Shown piece after piece: positions 1-10,401 of a DNA stretch of 30,399 nucleotides (position 1 is its first letter; each line of letters starts with the position of its first letter). The DNA is from Pelargonium cotyledonis (Eukaryota > Streptophyta > Magnoliopsida > Geraniales > Geraniaceae): the NCBI GenBank assembly GCA_036897625.1, contig JAYMTA010000367.1:1-30399 (forward strand), written 5' to 3'. Position numbers and translations under genes: made by a program. A model generated the notes under the pieces. The model was given only the letters and a program-made list of their open reading frames with translations. It had not been told where the DNA came from and searched no databases.

Positions 1-37
1 GAGTGTGAGAGAAAGAAGAAGCCCAGCCCCACCTTTC

Positions 38-40
<3 letters not shown>

Positions 41-76
<36 letters not shown>
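41..76. repeat. (TC)18 microsatellite
   Basis: An uninterrupted run of TC dinucleotides is flanked on both sides by CAGCTC-like sequence. Pyrimidine/GA tracts like this are common in plant promoters and 5' leaders. Read on the minus strand, the surrounding 1-130 bp could be the leader of a gene lying to the left, but no coding region in the window confirms that. Confidence 0.95.
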
Positions 77-79
<3 letters not shown>

Positions 80-178
80 TCCTCGACCAAGTCTTCTCTG
101 AAGGGAAGGACTTGTTTTGTGGTTTCAGAACAAAAAGATACAGAGAATATAAACAGTTTTCAGCATTAAAAAATCTAT

Positions 179-230
179 ATTATTATTATTATTTTTTTTT
201 TGAGGACATATTATTATTATTATTATTATT
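179..230. repeat. two (ATT)n tracts
   Basis: (ATT)5 at 179-193 and (ATT)7 at 210-230 are separated by a T run and GAGGACAT. They are simple-sequence repeats in AT-rich intergenic DNA with no visible coding role. Confidence 0.9.
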
Positions 231-332
231 AGTTTCATTTTTGGTCATTTTTTAAAGTTAATTTGTTGGGCATGAGTTTGCGTAGTAATGTAGTTTACTT
301 GTTGTATAAAACTACTTAATTTGGTATGGGCC

Positions 333-515
333 AAGTTCAAGGTTTTAATTTTTGTTACCTAGCGTAACAATTTTATTTTTGGAATATAACTCAAGTTTAA
401 GGTTTTAATTTGTTGCCTAATGATGTATCAAATTTATTTTTGGAATATAAATAAACTTCAAGGGTTTAATTTTATTGCCTAATGACCTATCTAATTTATT
501 GTTGGAACATAACTA
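333..515. repeat. minisatellite, three ~61-bp imperfect copies
   Basis: Three head-to-tail copies start at about 333, 393 and 455. Each has the same internal order: an AAGTTCAAGG-like start, a TTTTAATT block, a (T/G)TTGCCTA or GTTACCTA block, then ATTTATTTTTGGAATATAA or a close variant. The copies differ by scattered substitutions and small indels, so the duplication is not recent. The surrounding 131-960 is AT-rich with no gene seen. Confidence 0.8.
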
Positions 516-960
516 AAACAGAGATGGATTATTTCATTTCTAAATTAAATATATGCTTAGAATTTCTTATGTAATTTTTCTTGTTTACGTGTTTTTTCAA
601 TTTAGTTTTATAAAATATTATAAAAGAAAATCATTGTTTTAGTTCTTAAATTAAAAAAAAAAGAAATAAAAAAAGTTTAAATTTTTGAACTTTAAATTTT
701 TAGGTCAATTCAGTCATTGTTTTAATTCTTAGTTGCACTAACTTGAACATCAATGTGACATTTAAAGTAATTGTAGCGACATTGACAAAATTAAAATTAA
801 ACTAAATTGAAGCAACACGTGTAAAATTATAATCGGTATGGAAATTCATTTTTAATGTACTTTCACACTTTTAACCTTTATTTGTTTCTCATATTACCCT
901 CATCTTCCATCTTCTAAGAAGGAAATTAGATGCTTACAAAAGAAGAAAAGGAAATTAGAT

Positions 961-1668
961 CTTTCTTGCTCTTGATGTAGTCGTAAGAGTCGAATGAATA
1001 GATACTACGGCGCCTTAGCCGTCCCTCAAATTGCACATGAGGATTGTAATTTTCTAAAGCTAGAGGCAGGCGAGTTTGTTTGTGGTCCCCTAGAAACCGC
1101 CATAGCCTCGCATCCCAAGTGCATTAAGGAAAAAAGGTCGTAACTTAGCGACGATGTATCACAAGCATATGCATTTCATGTGTAGTCTGGACACCTCGGG
1201 TGAGCTCTAGTCTCATCCCGATCCGCCACTCTGTATAGTCCTGCACAGGCCAATCAAACTTGGGCAAGTTTCGCATGAGCACTTCTTGAAATGATGCGAC
1301 TGGAAGAGGCTCTTCTTAATTCTCTTGGTAACAAACCAGCAAGTGCTAATGAGATTCGAGCTCAAGAAGAATCAAAATATTACATACTCCATTATAGATA
1401 CATACTGACACACAAACGCACACCTATAAACATATATACTGCAGCGAAAGCAACAAATTCTAATGCAAGATTGAGATCATTAGAATTGCCACATAAGATA
1501 TCAACTCGAAAACCTGACCTGAAGAATACTTATTTTCCCTTACGCTAGCTTGAAAAGAACTAATATTAATCCCCTATAAACATATCTCTTCGAAAGTATT
1601 GTGTAGTCTTTAGATGTAATGCTCATAAATTACCTGGTACTGTAGGTAAATGTGCTAAGCTGTAACAG
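961..1668. other. unassigned intergenic stretch, GC-richer at 1000-1290
   Basis: The segment from about 1000 to 1290 is clearly less AT-rich than its flanks. One forward frame stays open for about 45 codons (roughly 985-1140), and another runs from ATG 1291 to a stop at 1548. Neither matches a family I recognise, and both are cut by stops soon after. It could be a relic of a transposable element or of an upstream exon of the kinase pseudogene that follows. I cannot assign it. Confidence 0.4.
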
Positions 1669-2493
1669 GTTCTCCTTGGCGCCTGCCCGGAGTATGGTTG
1701 CCTAGTCTACGAGCATATGGCCAATGGAAGTTTAGAAGACCAACACTCTATATGAGGCAACACCTCAGTTTTGTCTTGGAATATACAGTTCTGAATTTCT
1801 TCAGAGATTGCCACTGGCCTCCTTTTTCTCTACCAAACCAAGCCATAACCCTTAGGCACCATGACCTAAAACCCACAAATATTTTGCCTGATCGTAACTA
1901 TGTGAGCAAGATTAGTGATGTACGATTAGCCAGATTGGTACCTCCATCAGCTGCAAACAGTGTCACTCAGTAATCAGCATCTCATGACATCAACAGCTGG
2001 AACCTTATGTTACATATACCCAGAGTATCAACAAATTGGAATGCTTGGAATAAAATCTGAGTTTTACTCACTTGGTGTCATGCTGCTCCAAATAATCCCT
2101 GCCAGGCCCCCAATGGGTTTTATTCACCATGTTGAACGGGCTATGGAGAAAGAGTGTTTTGAGGAAATGCTGCCCCGGTTGTTCTGGACTGGCCAATAGA
2201 AGAGACGCTGAAGTTGAGGAAAAAAGACAGACCAGATCTTGGTAAGGTGGTGTTAACTGAGCTAAACTGATTGAGAGCACTTGCTGAAGACAACATTCCA
2301 GACCTCATTTACATGGGAGCTTCACCATTTCAAAGTGCTACTTCCATAATAAGTCAGGTTAGTTGACAGTAATTCACATGCATAAACTACCTTTTAGTGA
2401 TGTCGTGAAGATCTATTGTGTTCATTTTTCCTTTTTCTTTTCTTCTCTCTTTCTTTCAAGAATATGATGAGGAATCCACAACTAGCTGGATAG
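1669..2493 (+). pseudogene. U-box domain protein kinase relic (kinase C-lobe plus start of U-box)
   Basis: Translated fragments line up in order with plant U-box receptor-like cytoplasmic kinases (USP/coiled-coil/kinase/U-box architecture). They include LLGACPEYGCLVYEHMANGS (from 1672), HHDLKPTNILPDRNYVSKIS (HRD loop changed to HHD, about 1858), MTSTAGTLCYIYPEYQQIGM (activation segment, about 1984) and a subdomain XI piece near 2220-2280. Breaks are visible. A TGA follows the MANGSLEDQHSI stretch. TAA and a frame change follow SVTQ near 1970. The frame changes again near 2195, and a TGA sits before LRALAEDNIPD. The N-lobe is missing. The first exon piece is preceded by a splice-acceptor-like gtaacag and ends at 2357 before gttagt. 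A second piece after ttctttcaag (2461-2492) reads like the MxxPxxAG start of a U-box and ends in TAG. Retained intron borders point to a DNA-level duplicate, not a retrocopy. Confidence 0.8.
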
Positions 2494-4077
2494 TCAAATT
2501 CAAGGAGGCATTCAAGCACTACCAGTGAAGCTGTACAAATAGATATAAAAGTCATCACAAGCTTATTTTTCCTATTGTAGAGCTTGCAGATTAAAGTTAT
2601 AAGATATGTAAAAAGTAGTGCAAGGAGCCAGCCCAATGAGCAAAAATATTTGAAGAAAGCCTTCGGAAAATTTAGTCAGACTTTTGCTAATACAGTAAAT
2701 ACTTTTTCTCTTGTTATGAAAGAACTAATTTAGATGCAAGAAAAATATATTTACTATACATTTAATTTAAATATAAATAATTCTAGTCATAAAAATAATA
2801 ATCATAATAAGTTTGAAAACTTTTTTTATTGGAAACATTGAAAGACTAAAAATATGAAATACACATCCACTCATTATTTAAATAGTAACATACGTATTAT
2901 ACTTCAGTAAGATCATGTGTAAATTAAATGAAATTCCTCTAGTTTATCCACTAATTAATACATCTTTATGTTAATCGGACTATTTACAAATAAAAGTTTG
3001 GATCTCTCTGCTCCTTGTATGGTGATAAAAATTAACTAAAAATATTAATAGATAGTCTTAAGCGAAACAAATATTGGGTCTGAATGAAAAGAACAAATAC
3101 AATAGAGTCAAACAAATTGTGTAGCTAAATGTAAAAATAGTCAAATTATATGCACACATATCACCACACATCAATTACATATCTTTATCGGCTAAATATA
3201 AATTACATATCAATCACCACTTGATCAATGAAATCTTTCGTTTTTTTGGATAATGTTCCTTCTTTAGTCTTGTGGACAATAAAAGTTTAGTATGCATAAA
3301 AATTGCATACACAAGAGAATTAAACACAGATTGTAGATAATATGAATCATATCAATCAAATCATTACCATATAAACCTCTATATATGTAGATCTCAATAG
3401 TGTTTCTACAGTCACTTACCTTATTATATAACAATACGTATAAGTATTCAGTTACTTTTCCTATACGTAGCTACTTACCTTATTATGTTAGGGTTTCAAG
3501 TTTTATAATTTTCATATTTCTCATATTGATTTGAATAGATTAATAATTAAATGAAGTTTGTGCGAAAAACAAAAATTCGATGATGCGACGCTTTAATACA
3601 TATTATGAACATCTATTTTTATTCAACTTTTATAGCCTATTAGTATGTATAGATCTAGATGCATTGGAGTACTTTCTTATAACTCCTACATAAATTTCTG
3701 CTTTGAAATATGTTTTATTTTATTTCAATTTCCAGCAAGATCATACTAAGAAAATAACAATTAGAAAAGCGCTAGGCCATCTAAAACTATAAGAATGGAT
3801 TGGAATTGTTATTCCAGGAAACAACATTTACAAGCTATTTAAAAGGGGGGCATTAAATGAACCAAGGCCAAAAAACCACAACAGGAAAAAAATGTATTTT
3901 TATGATAAGACACATTACAGAACTAAATGCCAATCAGCAGTACCTTGTAGAAGCCAGAAAGATGTATATATTGTTGGGCAGGAATCATCAATGGGGTTTA
4001 AAATACCAAGGATAGCAGCAAGTTGTTTGTTGATCCCGATCCACAAATATCCCTGGGCTGAAAATTTCTGCAAGGAA
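2494..4077. other. AT-rich intergenic region
   Basis: No coding region, RNA gene or transposon end is recognised here. The right part (from about 3780) probably holds the 3' UTR of the PPR gene on the minus strand. A forward frame at 3892-4137 overlaps the end of that gene and has no family resemblance. Confidence 0.5.
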
Positions 4078-5766
4078 TCAGTAATTCCAAAAGATCTGAT
4101 TGCGCCGATGTTGTTTCTTGAGATAAAGTGCAATTAGTTCCCTATAAGTCCATTTCCTCTTCATTTTGTACTCCAAAAATGCCTCCGAGCTTGAATGGAA
4201 ATCTCCTTTACCCAAGGCCTCAAACACAAATGGATCTGTTTGTACTACTGGACAATCATTCAAGTTCATTTTGTCAAGGGCAAAGTTCAAATTTTTAGCG
4301 AGTCTTCTATCCAAGTATGCATCAACAACACAACCACAAGTCACAAGATCAGGAACAATATTCTCATGTTTCATATGCTCAAGGGTAAGATGGAGATCCC
4401 AGAACATAGACATTCTTGAAAAGGCCAAAGCACGAATGTTAAATGTAGTAAGATCAGGACGAAATCCAGCTTGAACCATTCCCAGAAATTCTCTTTGCAA
4501 GCTTTTCATTTTAAAGTTAGCAGCATAGGAAAGAAGCAAAAGGTTCCATAAAAGGTTTCCCAAATTTTTCCTGCAAAGACCTACACTCCTTACGAACTCA
4601 CCTAATTTGTAGAATTTCTGTTCCTTTATGTATGCAAATGACATTGCCCTGATCCCTTCTTTTTCTATGAGATGTCTAGACCTTTTAAGGCGGTTGTATG
4701 CATTCTCCATTTCAGACAGAGAGCCAAATGTGCTATAATATTTAATAAACGCATTACCAGTAGCAGAATCTACTAAATAACCCTTTGAAACCATTTCTCT
4801 CACTGTAGACTCCATCAATTCAAGTTGCCCTCTCTTGCCAAAGCAAGAAATAGCCGCCGAGTAAACTTCCGGTAACAAGTTGGAATTCCTTGAGCTTAGC
4901 TGATCCAGAATTTCGAGTACTTCATTGAAATATCCCATCTTTACATAAGCATCAATTAATTCCGACACAGTTCTAATATTAGGCAAAAACGAACTATACA
5001 ACATTTCTTCCCAAATCGCATGTGCTTGGTGGAAAAAACCATTATTGGCATGACAAAGCATCAGAGCAGACAAAGTAGAGTTGTTAGGTAGAAAACCTTG
5101 GGATTTAAATTCAAGCAAAACCTCCTGAGCTAGATGAGGCATTCCTTTTGCAGATAGCATATGTATTATGGGTGAGAAGTCAGCATAAGTATCCTTGGGA
5201 TTGACTCTTACTTGTTGCTTCCACTGCCACATTATCTGTTACAAACACAACCCAAAATATGAACTTAATATATGTATAAACCCTGTTGAGGAAATCCAAA
5301 CTATTTTGAACTTACAGCAACACCATACATTTATCAAGATCAGACACTGTGTAAACAATGAGGACAATGAGAATTTAGATCAATATACTGCACAATACTA
5401 TATCCCTAAAATCTAGATACCCAACCCAAAAGTAGCAAAAGGAAAAAAAAAAAAAAAAAAACCTGCAACATTTGTATCAAACTTGGCATATGCTATGCAA
5501 CAAGTTCATAATCTCATGTTATGACTTGAAAAATACACCATGACGCAGTGTGTTCTGAAAAAAAAAAACCTAATCAAGCACAGCTGATGAGTCATAATTA
5601 GAAAGAGTAGGGATTGGTGGGTGTGTATGTGTACCTTGCGTAGTAGAGCTCGGTTTGTGGAGTGAGTGAGTTGAGAATAAACCCTAAAAGTTTTAGGGTT
5701 GAGCTTGTGAGTACCCACTGACGCGGAAGAGAGAGGGGTTGTCCACGCAACAGCAACAACAGACAT
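4078..5766 (-). CDS. P-class pentatricopeptide repeat protein, organelle-targeted
   Basis: Two exons: 5766-5635 and 5235-4078. They are joined in phase 0 across a 399-bp intron (donor CAAG|gtacac, acceptor gtaacag|ATAATG), giving 429 aa. The frame runs upstream to a TTG at 5799, but the first ATG is 5766. Residues 1-44 are rich in S/T/A/R with few acidic residues, as in a plastid or mitochondrial transit peptide. From about residue 57, degenerate ~35-residue helical repeats follow each other, with PPR-style ends such as GFLPN, SFLPN, NLLPE and NIVPD. No E, DYW or SMR domain follows, so this is P-class. Such proteins bind organellar RNA for splicing, stability or translation. Overall it resembles Arabidopsis At3g42630-type proteins (recalled, not searched). 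The target RNA cannot be read from this sequence with confidence. A 19-nt A run (5443-5461) sits in the intron. Confidence 0.9.
5680..5700. repeat. perfect palindrome with telo-box arms inside PPR exon 1
   Basis: Arms AACCCTAAAA (5680-5689) and TTTTAGGGTT (5691-5700) are exact reverse complements around a single G. Both arms contain the AAACCCTA-type telo-box core. The site lies within the transit-peptide coding part of the PPR exon. Confidence 0.85.
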
Positions 5767-5799
5767 GTTAGGTTTCCGAACTGTTAAAGTCGAGAACAA

Positions 5800-7357
5800 A
5801 ACCTCCGTGCTTCTCCGTCGATCTGATCTCGGAGGTTGCCGGAATTGAAGCTCTACACACTGTCGCTGCCGATACGGCGCAAAATCGCAGGTCGCAACCT
5901 ATCTCGGAGGAGACACGAGTATTAATAGAGACACGTCATGCCTCTAAAAAAAGGCACACGTGTCCTTTTGGTTTTTAACCCAAATCCACATCTGACTCGC
6001 GAGACTAATCCAGTACTCACTTGTCTCATCTATCAGGAGAATTCCGCACAGTCTTTACATGTCTTAAATTCTATATTGGACACTTCGATTACAAATTCCA
6101 CTCTGACACTCACATATAATGACATCAAAAGCACATGTATGTCCTTAACTTTTCTCGCACTTCTTAAATACTTTAAACCATCAAATGCCCATTTCATTAC
6201 CAACAGAGTTAAGTTTTACTAATGACAAAAATTACCTTAAATTTCTTTTTTTTGTCACGATGCATGCATGATGTCCTGTCACTATAGCTCACTAGCCATA
6301 CTCAACAGCTAGACGCTCCATGATCTTGAAGATGAGTTGTGAACTTTTTTCCACTTTGAGAAAGCATTAGTGTCGTTTAAATATTTCTATTTTATTGATT
6401 GTCTCTCTAATTAGTTTATTTTAGAAATCACATTTGGTATATGGTTCACAATGAAAAATATTTTAACTTGATGAAATTCAGGCTTATACCTTAAGTTTTG
6501 CCTAATGGTGCGCTCCATTGAAATGTGCATGACCGTGTTCCAATAAGTCAAAGAGTTCAAGTGAGAACCCGGTCCGAGAAGTCCTAAGAGTGAAAGTTCA
6601 TCTCAAATATCTTACTAAGTATTGGTTCCGTTTACATTATGCATTCCAGTGTTTGATCATTTGAGATCCACAAGACGCATCACTTAAAATTTATTTTTCT
6701 TTTTTATTATGGTCCGGTTACTTATTTTTAATTTGATATGAGTTTAAAATAATGAACACTCTTCCTCTCCTCAAGTGTTGGTCAACGACCAATGTAATTA
6801 TTATTATTATTATTATTATTCTTAAATGAAGACCAATGTAATTATTTAAAACCCAACAAAAATTGAGTATTAAAGAAGCTAAGCCTGAGTGTAATTCATA
6901 TTGCATTCAATTTCACTCGTACTTTCTCATGTCATGTAATTGAGGTGTGGTGTATTAACCATATTAGTTACTTATTTTAAGTTTATCAATCTTAGCTTAG
7001 ACTCTTGGTACTTCAGTCCCAAAATAAGTTTCTATTTCGTTTGACACGGATGGGGTATTAGTTATACCTAAGTAAGAGTTTGTGAAAAAAAAAATTGCAC
7101 AAGTAAACAATACTAGTATCAAGTTCTAAAGGCCTTGGTTTATTAAATACAAGATTTTTCACAATGAATTTTCTGGTAAAGGCTTCCTCAGCCCATTCCT
7201 AGCTAGTGCTCAAAACTGAAAATCAAAACTTGTGACCACAGCTTCAAAGAAGTTGAAGCAAATAGTCAAGTTAAATTCCAAAATTCTAAATAAGCTAGGA
7301 TCATCCATCTCAAGCATTGAAGAAGAGAGGTTGTAAATTGTAATCACCAGACACGCC
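5800..7357. other. intergenic region between PPR and receptor-kinase genes
   Basis: The left part (5767 to about 5950) should hold the PPR promoter and leader on the minus strand, and the right part the 3' UTR of the receptor kinase. A 94-codon forward frame at 5938-6222 shows no family features and is AT-driven. Apart from the ATT repeat and its flanking duplication near 6800, I see nothing else. Confidence 0.5.
6787..6846. repeat. (ATT)8 with a 16-bp flanking direct repeat
   Basis: GACCAATGTAATTATT occurs at 6787-6802 and again at 6831-6846. The first copy runs directly into an (ATT)8 tract at 6797-6820. It looks like a small duplication with microsatellite growth in one copy. Confidence 0.85.
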
Positions 7358-9528
7358 TCACAATGCAGATTTCACATCCCCTTCTCTACTTCCATTTGAA
7401 GTTTTGTTATCATCACCATCATCATCTGCACTCACTTCTTTCACTTGTTCAATCTTGTCAGCAGCCTCTTTCATCTCCAACCTCTTGTCCACTTCCTCAC
7501 AACTACACGCTAACCCGAGCTTCAACAGCTTCAGTATCTCTCCTTCGCTGTTCTTGTTCACCACCATCTCTTTGTCAATCACCTCTCTGGTGAACTCTCC
7601 ATGGAACACTGACATCACCCAACTCACCAAGTCCGAGTCTCTTCCCCCCTTGCCACTCTTCTTACCACTCTTGCCCCGGTGCAAGAAGTTCGCTGGGAAC
7701 CTCCCCGTCAGTATCTCTAATATCAACATCCCCAGAGCCCACACGTCGGTCTTCTTTGTGACCCTCCCATTCTTCGCGTACTCTGGGGACTTGTACGCCA
7801 CCATCATTTCCCGGGCAGTATCGTGGTTCACGACAGGGATTAGTCCATAGTCATGGAGCACGGGTTCGTGTGATTTGCTGAGGAGGACATTGGAGGATTT
7901 CAAGTGGCCATGGGGTGTGGTCAGGCTAGGCAGCTCATTGTAGAGGTATTCAAGCCCTTTTGTCACTCCTTTCACAATCTTCAACCGGGTTGGCCAATCA
8001 AGGCTTGGTTGGCCTAGAGAGTGGTATCCTGCAAATCAGCAATGTAAAAACCAAAAAACTTGTCATTTCTATGGGTTAATGGTCAAGATTCGAGAAACCC
8101 CGAAAATAGAATATAATATAGATAGATAGATACCATGGAGACATATAGCCAAGCTGCCATTTTCGACAAAGTCGGTGATGAAGAGCTTCTCTTCCTTCTT
8201 GTAATAGTAAGCTACTGTGGGAAGCACATTAGGATGGGTCAACTTGCCTAGCCTCTTCATGTGCTCACCGAACTCTTGCCTTCCCACATTGTTGAGCTTC
8301 TTGAACCTCTTGACAACCATGATAGGTCCCGTAGTCCCTACAGCAGCTTTGTAGGAAGCACCAAAGCTACCACTGCCCAATATCTCAGCTGAGGCTTTTA
8401 GCAAGTCCGGCATATCAAACGTGGCTCTGTCTTCTCGTAGGAAGGACAGCATCTTGAGATCACCTGCAGGAGCTGAGCCGGCTGGATTTTTTTCCCTTGA
8501 GGGGTTCTCTTCGGATGAAGATGATCGCTTGCGCCTGATGAGGATGCAGATCATAGCCCCTATGGAAATAAGGGCCGCCAGCACGACTATTGCAACGATA
8601 ACAATGATCAATATCGAGGGAGTTTTACCGCCAAAGGGGGAAATGCCTTGGCATGCTTCCAATGGCGCTCCACACAGAGCTCCGTTGCCTGACAAACAAA
8701 TCATCAAATACAAAACTCAAAACTCTTGTGCCATTTTTGATTGAGACACTAGCATTGAAAGTACAGTTATTACGGATATGAATTTTAAGTGTCACATATA
8801 AGGAAATATAAAAGCATACCTTGAAATGCACTGGCATCCATCTTGCTTAGGCTATCCGGAATTGGACCCTCCAAGAAATTGTTGGAGAGGTTCAAGGTTT
8901 TCAAATCATCATCTAGCTTAAAATCCGGAATTGGGCCCTCAAATTGGTTCCCCTCAATCCTCAATTCCAAAAGCCTCGGCAAGTCAGCTAATGAGGAAGG
9001 AATGGTGCCAATAAACCTGTTATTAGCCAAATGCACTTTCTTCATATATGGCATATTCTCAAAGGCGTCGTCAGCAATCTCCCCTGAAAAGTGATTATTC
9101 GACAAAAAAAGAGCTTTGAGCGCAGGAATTTTATTGAAGTCCGGCATTGTGCTACCAAAGTTATTCCCCTGAAAACTTAAAGCTCTCAGATACCTCAACT
9201 CCCTGAGAGGATCTATGTTGATGATACCCGCGAGCCCCATGTTTTCAAGCCGTAAGCCCCAAACGTTTTCATTCCAACATATGACACCCACCCAGTTCGC
9301 TTTGCCTCCGGCGCATGGTTCAACATTGGACTCATCCCAACTTGATAATCTGTCACTGTTTACCAGGGACCTCTTGAAGTTCACGAGGATTTCAGATTCC
9401 GTTGCTGCAAAAGCTGCCACAGTATGCAGTAGGATGCCAATGCAGATGAGAAAGAAATGGTGATTATGGTAATAACAATGATAATAGAAAGATGATGAAC
9501 CCTCCTTGCTCGACATGGTAGCAGTCAT
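7358..9528 (-). CDS. PRK-type LRR receptor-like kinase (probable pseudokinase)
   Basis: Three exons: 9528-8820, 8688-8134 and 8028-7358. All junctions are GT-AG and split after the first base of a codon, giving 644 aa. The open frame reaches a TTG at 9552, but the first ATG is 9528; a second ATG at 9516 is also possible. Order: signal peptide (about 1-41, hydrophobic FFLICIGILL), LRR N-terminal domain with the SSWDESNVEPC stretch, about five or six LRRs to residue ~235, the juxtamembrane GNGALCGAPLEAC motif, one membrane helix (about 261-286), then a kinase domain starting GSGSFGASYKAAV with VVK lysine 363. The catalytic loop reads HGHLKSSN instead of HRDLKxxN, and DFG is replaced by DYG (481-483). 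Both changes are typical of the pollen receptor-like kinase family, which signals through RopGEFs in pollen-tube growth. The C-terminus is acidic. Pollen expression is inferred from family only. Confidence 0.92.
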
Positions 9529-10401
9529 GTTGCAGCAGGAGTACACGCACAAAAGGGGCGGCGTGCACGCCCTTTTGAGCGGTCTGCAATCTGGAATTGA
9601 TTGCAGCTACGCGAGGGGGGAGAAAAGTGTTTTGTGGAAAATTTTGTGACATTGAAGAGAAAAGAAACATAGGAAAAGGTAAGAGAGTGAAAGAGAGGAA
9701 AGAAGGGACTTACTAAAAATAGGGGTTGGTGTAGTTGAATCTGTTTGCTGTGGAGGTTGAACAAGTCTTGGCTTCTCTGCCTGCCTCCTGTATTATGCGG
9801 TTGGCCTATGAATTCTCATGTTTTTCCATTTTAGTCTTCACCTACTTTTGGACTTGGCTTTTACCAAAATGCCACCCGATTTCCCAATTGGCTCCATTGC
9901 AATTTAAAGCTCGAATCTTGAAATGCAAGTAACTGCAGCAAAAGATGTGAGGGTTAGAATTTGTAGCTGAAATTTGCTGTCATTTTGATCCCAAAAGAAC
10001 ATTCAGCACACTTACAAGAATCTGATCAAGTTCCATAGCTCATTTCTACATTCCAGGGATTGGCACAAAAGATCGCATTCCTGTAATGAAGAAACGCAGA
10101 GATACTGTGAGTTCTTCGAGTCACGATTTTGCTATATACCATGAAATTTGATCAGTCCATACATAGAGAAATTAAAGGAGCCAAGAGTAGACAACCCAAA
10201 ACCACAGAGACATAATCCGGAACCAACCATTGTTTTTTGTATTTAATTTTGGATGAACTTCCAATCGACGGGAAACAAATCGGTTATACAATAGGACACC
10301 ATACTAGAAAAGGAATACAAAAGAATGTCGCTGAATGTAATATCATGACGTATAGTACACAAAACGCTCAACTCTCTAACTGTTGCCTAGGTGATTATAC
10401 T
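9529..10401. other. intergenic region, receptor-kinase promoter side
   Basis: This holds the 5' leader and presumed promoter of the PRK-type gene (minus strand) and, at the right, the 3' UTR of the pseudouridine synthase. No further gene, RNA or transposon end was recognised. Confidence 0.5.

Noticed and set aside
5938-6222. 94-codon forward frame upstream of the PPR gene
   Set aside because: No domain, no codon signature and no splice context. It is likely a chance open frame.
7363-7850. Forward open frames antisense to the receptor kinase (76 and 148 codons)
   Set aside because: They are shadows of the well-supported minus-strand kinase exon 3, with low-complexity S/P/H-rich translations and no family features.
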